A stretch of DNA of 64,000 nt. Origin: Rotaria macrura (Eukaryota > Rotifera > Eurotatoria > Philodinida > Philodinidae). How positions within the stretch are numbered: the first letter of the stretch is position 1; every line of letters starts with the position of its first letter. Positions 63,456 to 64,000 of this stretch are shown here, in pieces. The stretch covers positions 62,001 to 126,000 of the forward strand of contig OENT01000035.1 of the NCBI GenBank assembly GCA_900239685.1, written 5' to 3'. The position numbers and the translations under genes are program-made. Under the pieces are notes generated by a model. It did no database searches. It was not told the origin of the DNA and saw only the letters and a program-made list of their open reading frames with translations.

Positions 63456-64000
63456 GACAGTACAAGTTTAGTTATATAATAATTCTTTGTTCAACTCTTT
63501 TATTTTACTTTTATCAATAGTTCGTCATCCTTATCAATACTGGCTAAACTTCTACACTAGTAAAATGATAAGGAAAAACAATGAACCAAATGTGATTAGA
63601 ATTGCCGTATACTAAAGACATGATTATTTTTTATTTTTCACTTTCGACATTTTTCCTTTTGATGTTTTTTCTTCGCTTTTTCTGTTTTCGACATTTGTCC
63701 AGCACACCAAGATTCTTATTGCATAGATGCAATATTGAATACAGAATACTGTCGGTGTATATTTAAAGTTCCTGAACATTTCAGTCACTCTTATTGGATA
63801 TTAACATTCGTTCATCTACACTTCCCATATTCATCTAGATGATTTTCTTCTTATATATACATGACTAATTCTTTCTAAGTCATCAATAATCAGTTGATAT
63901 TTGTTGTTGATGAGAATTCAATTATTAGTGGAATAGTCAAGAATGATCGTTGATATAGATAAAGTATTACTACCAAATGAAACGATAGCATCGAGCAAGC
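63456..64000. other. window edge, no gene seen
   Basis: About 545 bases upstream of the FLYWCH start codon. AT-rich, probably its 5' UTR and promoter. No feature recognised. Confidence 0.4.

Overview
This is a eukaryotic, animal (metazoan) genomic window. The protein-coding genes are AT-rich and cut by many very short GT-AG introns, mostly about 50-80 bp, with a few of 0.7-1.8 kb. The genes include a Gq-class G-protein alpha subunit, a full-architecture ferlin, a rhodopsin-class receptor and a FLYWCH-type protein, which together mean an animal. Small introns, an AT-rich background, many short inverted-repeat DNA transposons and a FLYWCH gene would suit a small invertebrate such as a bdelloid rotifer. 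That placement is an inference and is not proven by the sequence. A 30-base run of N at 47391-47420 shows this is an assembled scaffold.

Layout. (1) 1-2497: a complete six-exon glutamine synthetase on the minus strand, with a diverged repeat copy beyond its 3' end. (2) 2498-15466: about 13 kb with no intact gene, holding one decayed coding remnant near 10.75-11.3 kb. (3) 15467-18700: CDK11 (PITSLRE) kinase on the minus strand, ten exons. It is divergent from (4) 20048-22201: G-alpha-q on the plus strand, eight exons, followed by a long pyrimidine-rich 3' region and (5) 23216-23677: ribosomal protein S15 (uS19). (6) 23882-25220: a non-autonomous hAT-like element with an 8-bp target duplication. 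(7) 25229-31700: gene-poor, with a 927-bp inverted-repeat transposon and one copy of a palindrome-headed repeat. (8) 31766-33389: a small hydrophobic ORF converging on a two-exon rhodopsin-class receptor. (9) 33390-39939: gene-poor. (10) 39940-40602: a small membrane protein, possibly ATP synthase subunit f, head-to-head with an unrecognised one-helix ORF. (11) 40603-45247: no intact gene, with a possible reverse-transcriptase scrap. (12) 45317-61095: a large ferlin on the minus strand with C2A-C2G, FerA/FerB, DysF and a C-terminal membrane anchor. (13) 63102-63455: the first exon or only preserved part of a FLYWCH zinc-finger gene.

The genes do not form one pathway. They are housekeeping (GS, CDK11, S15, possible F-ATPase subunit), signalling (Gq, receptor) and membrane fusion/repair (ferlin) genes. 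A receptor and Gq in one window is suggestive, but nothing in the sequence ties them to each other.

The most interesting points are: two apparent alternative first exons of the ferlin, each with its own ATG, encoding two versions of the start of C2A and ending in the same splice phase; an unusual linker in the same gene that may involve a micro-exon, an internal start or a truncated isoform; three separate foldback DNA-transposon insertions with readable target duplications, one of them inside a ferlin intron next to another repeat; and a three-copy repeat family headed by a perfect 9-bp palindrome.
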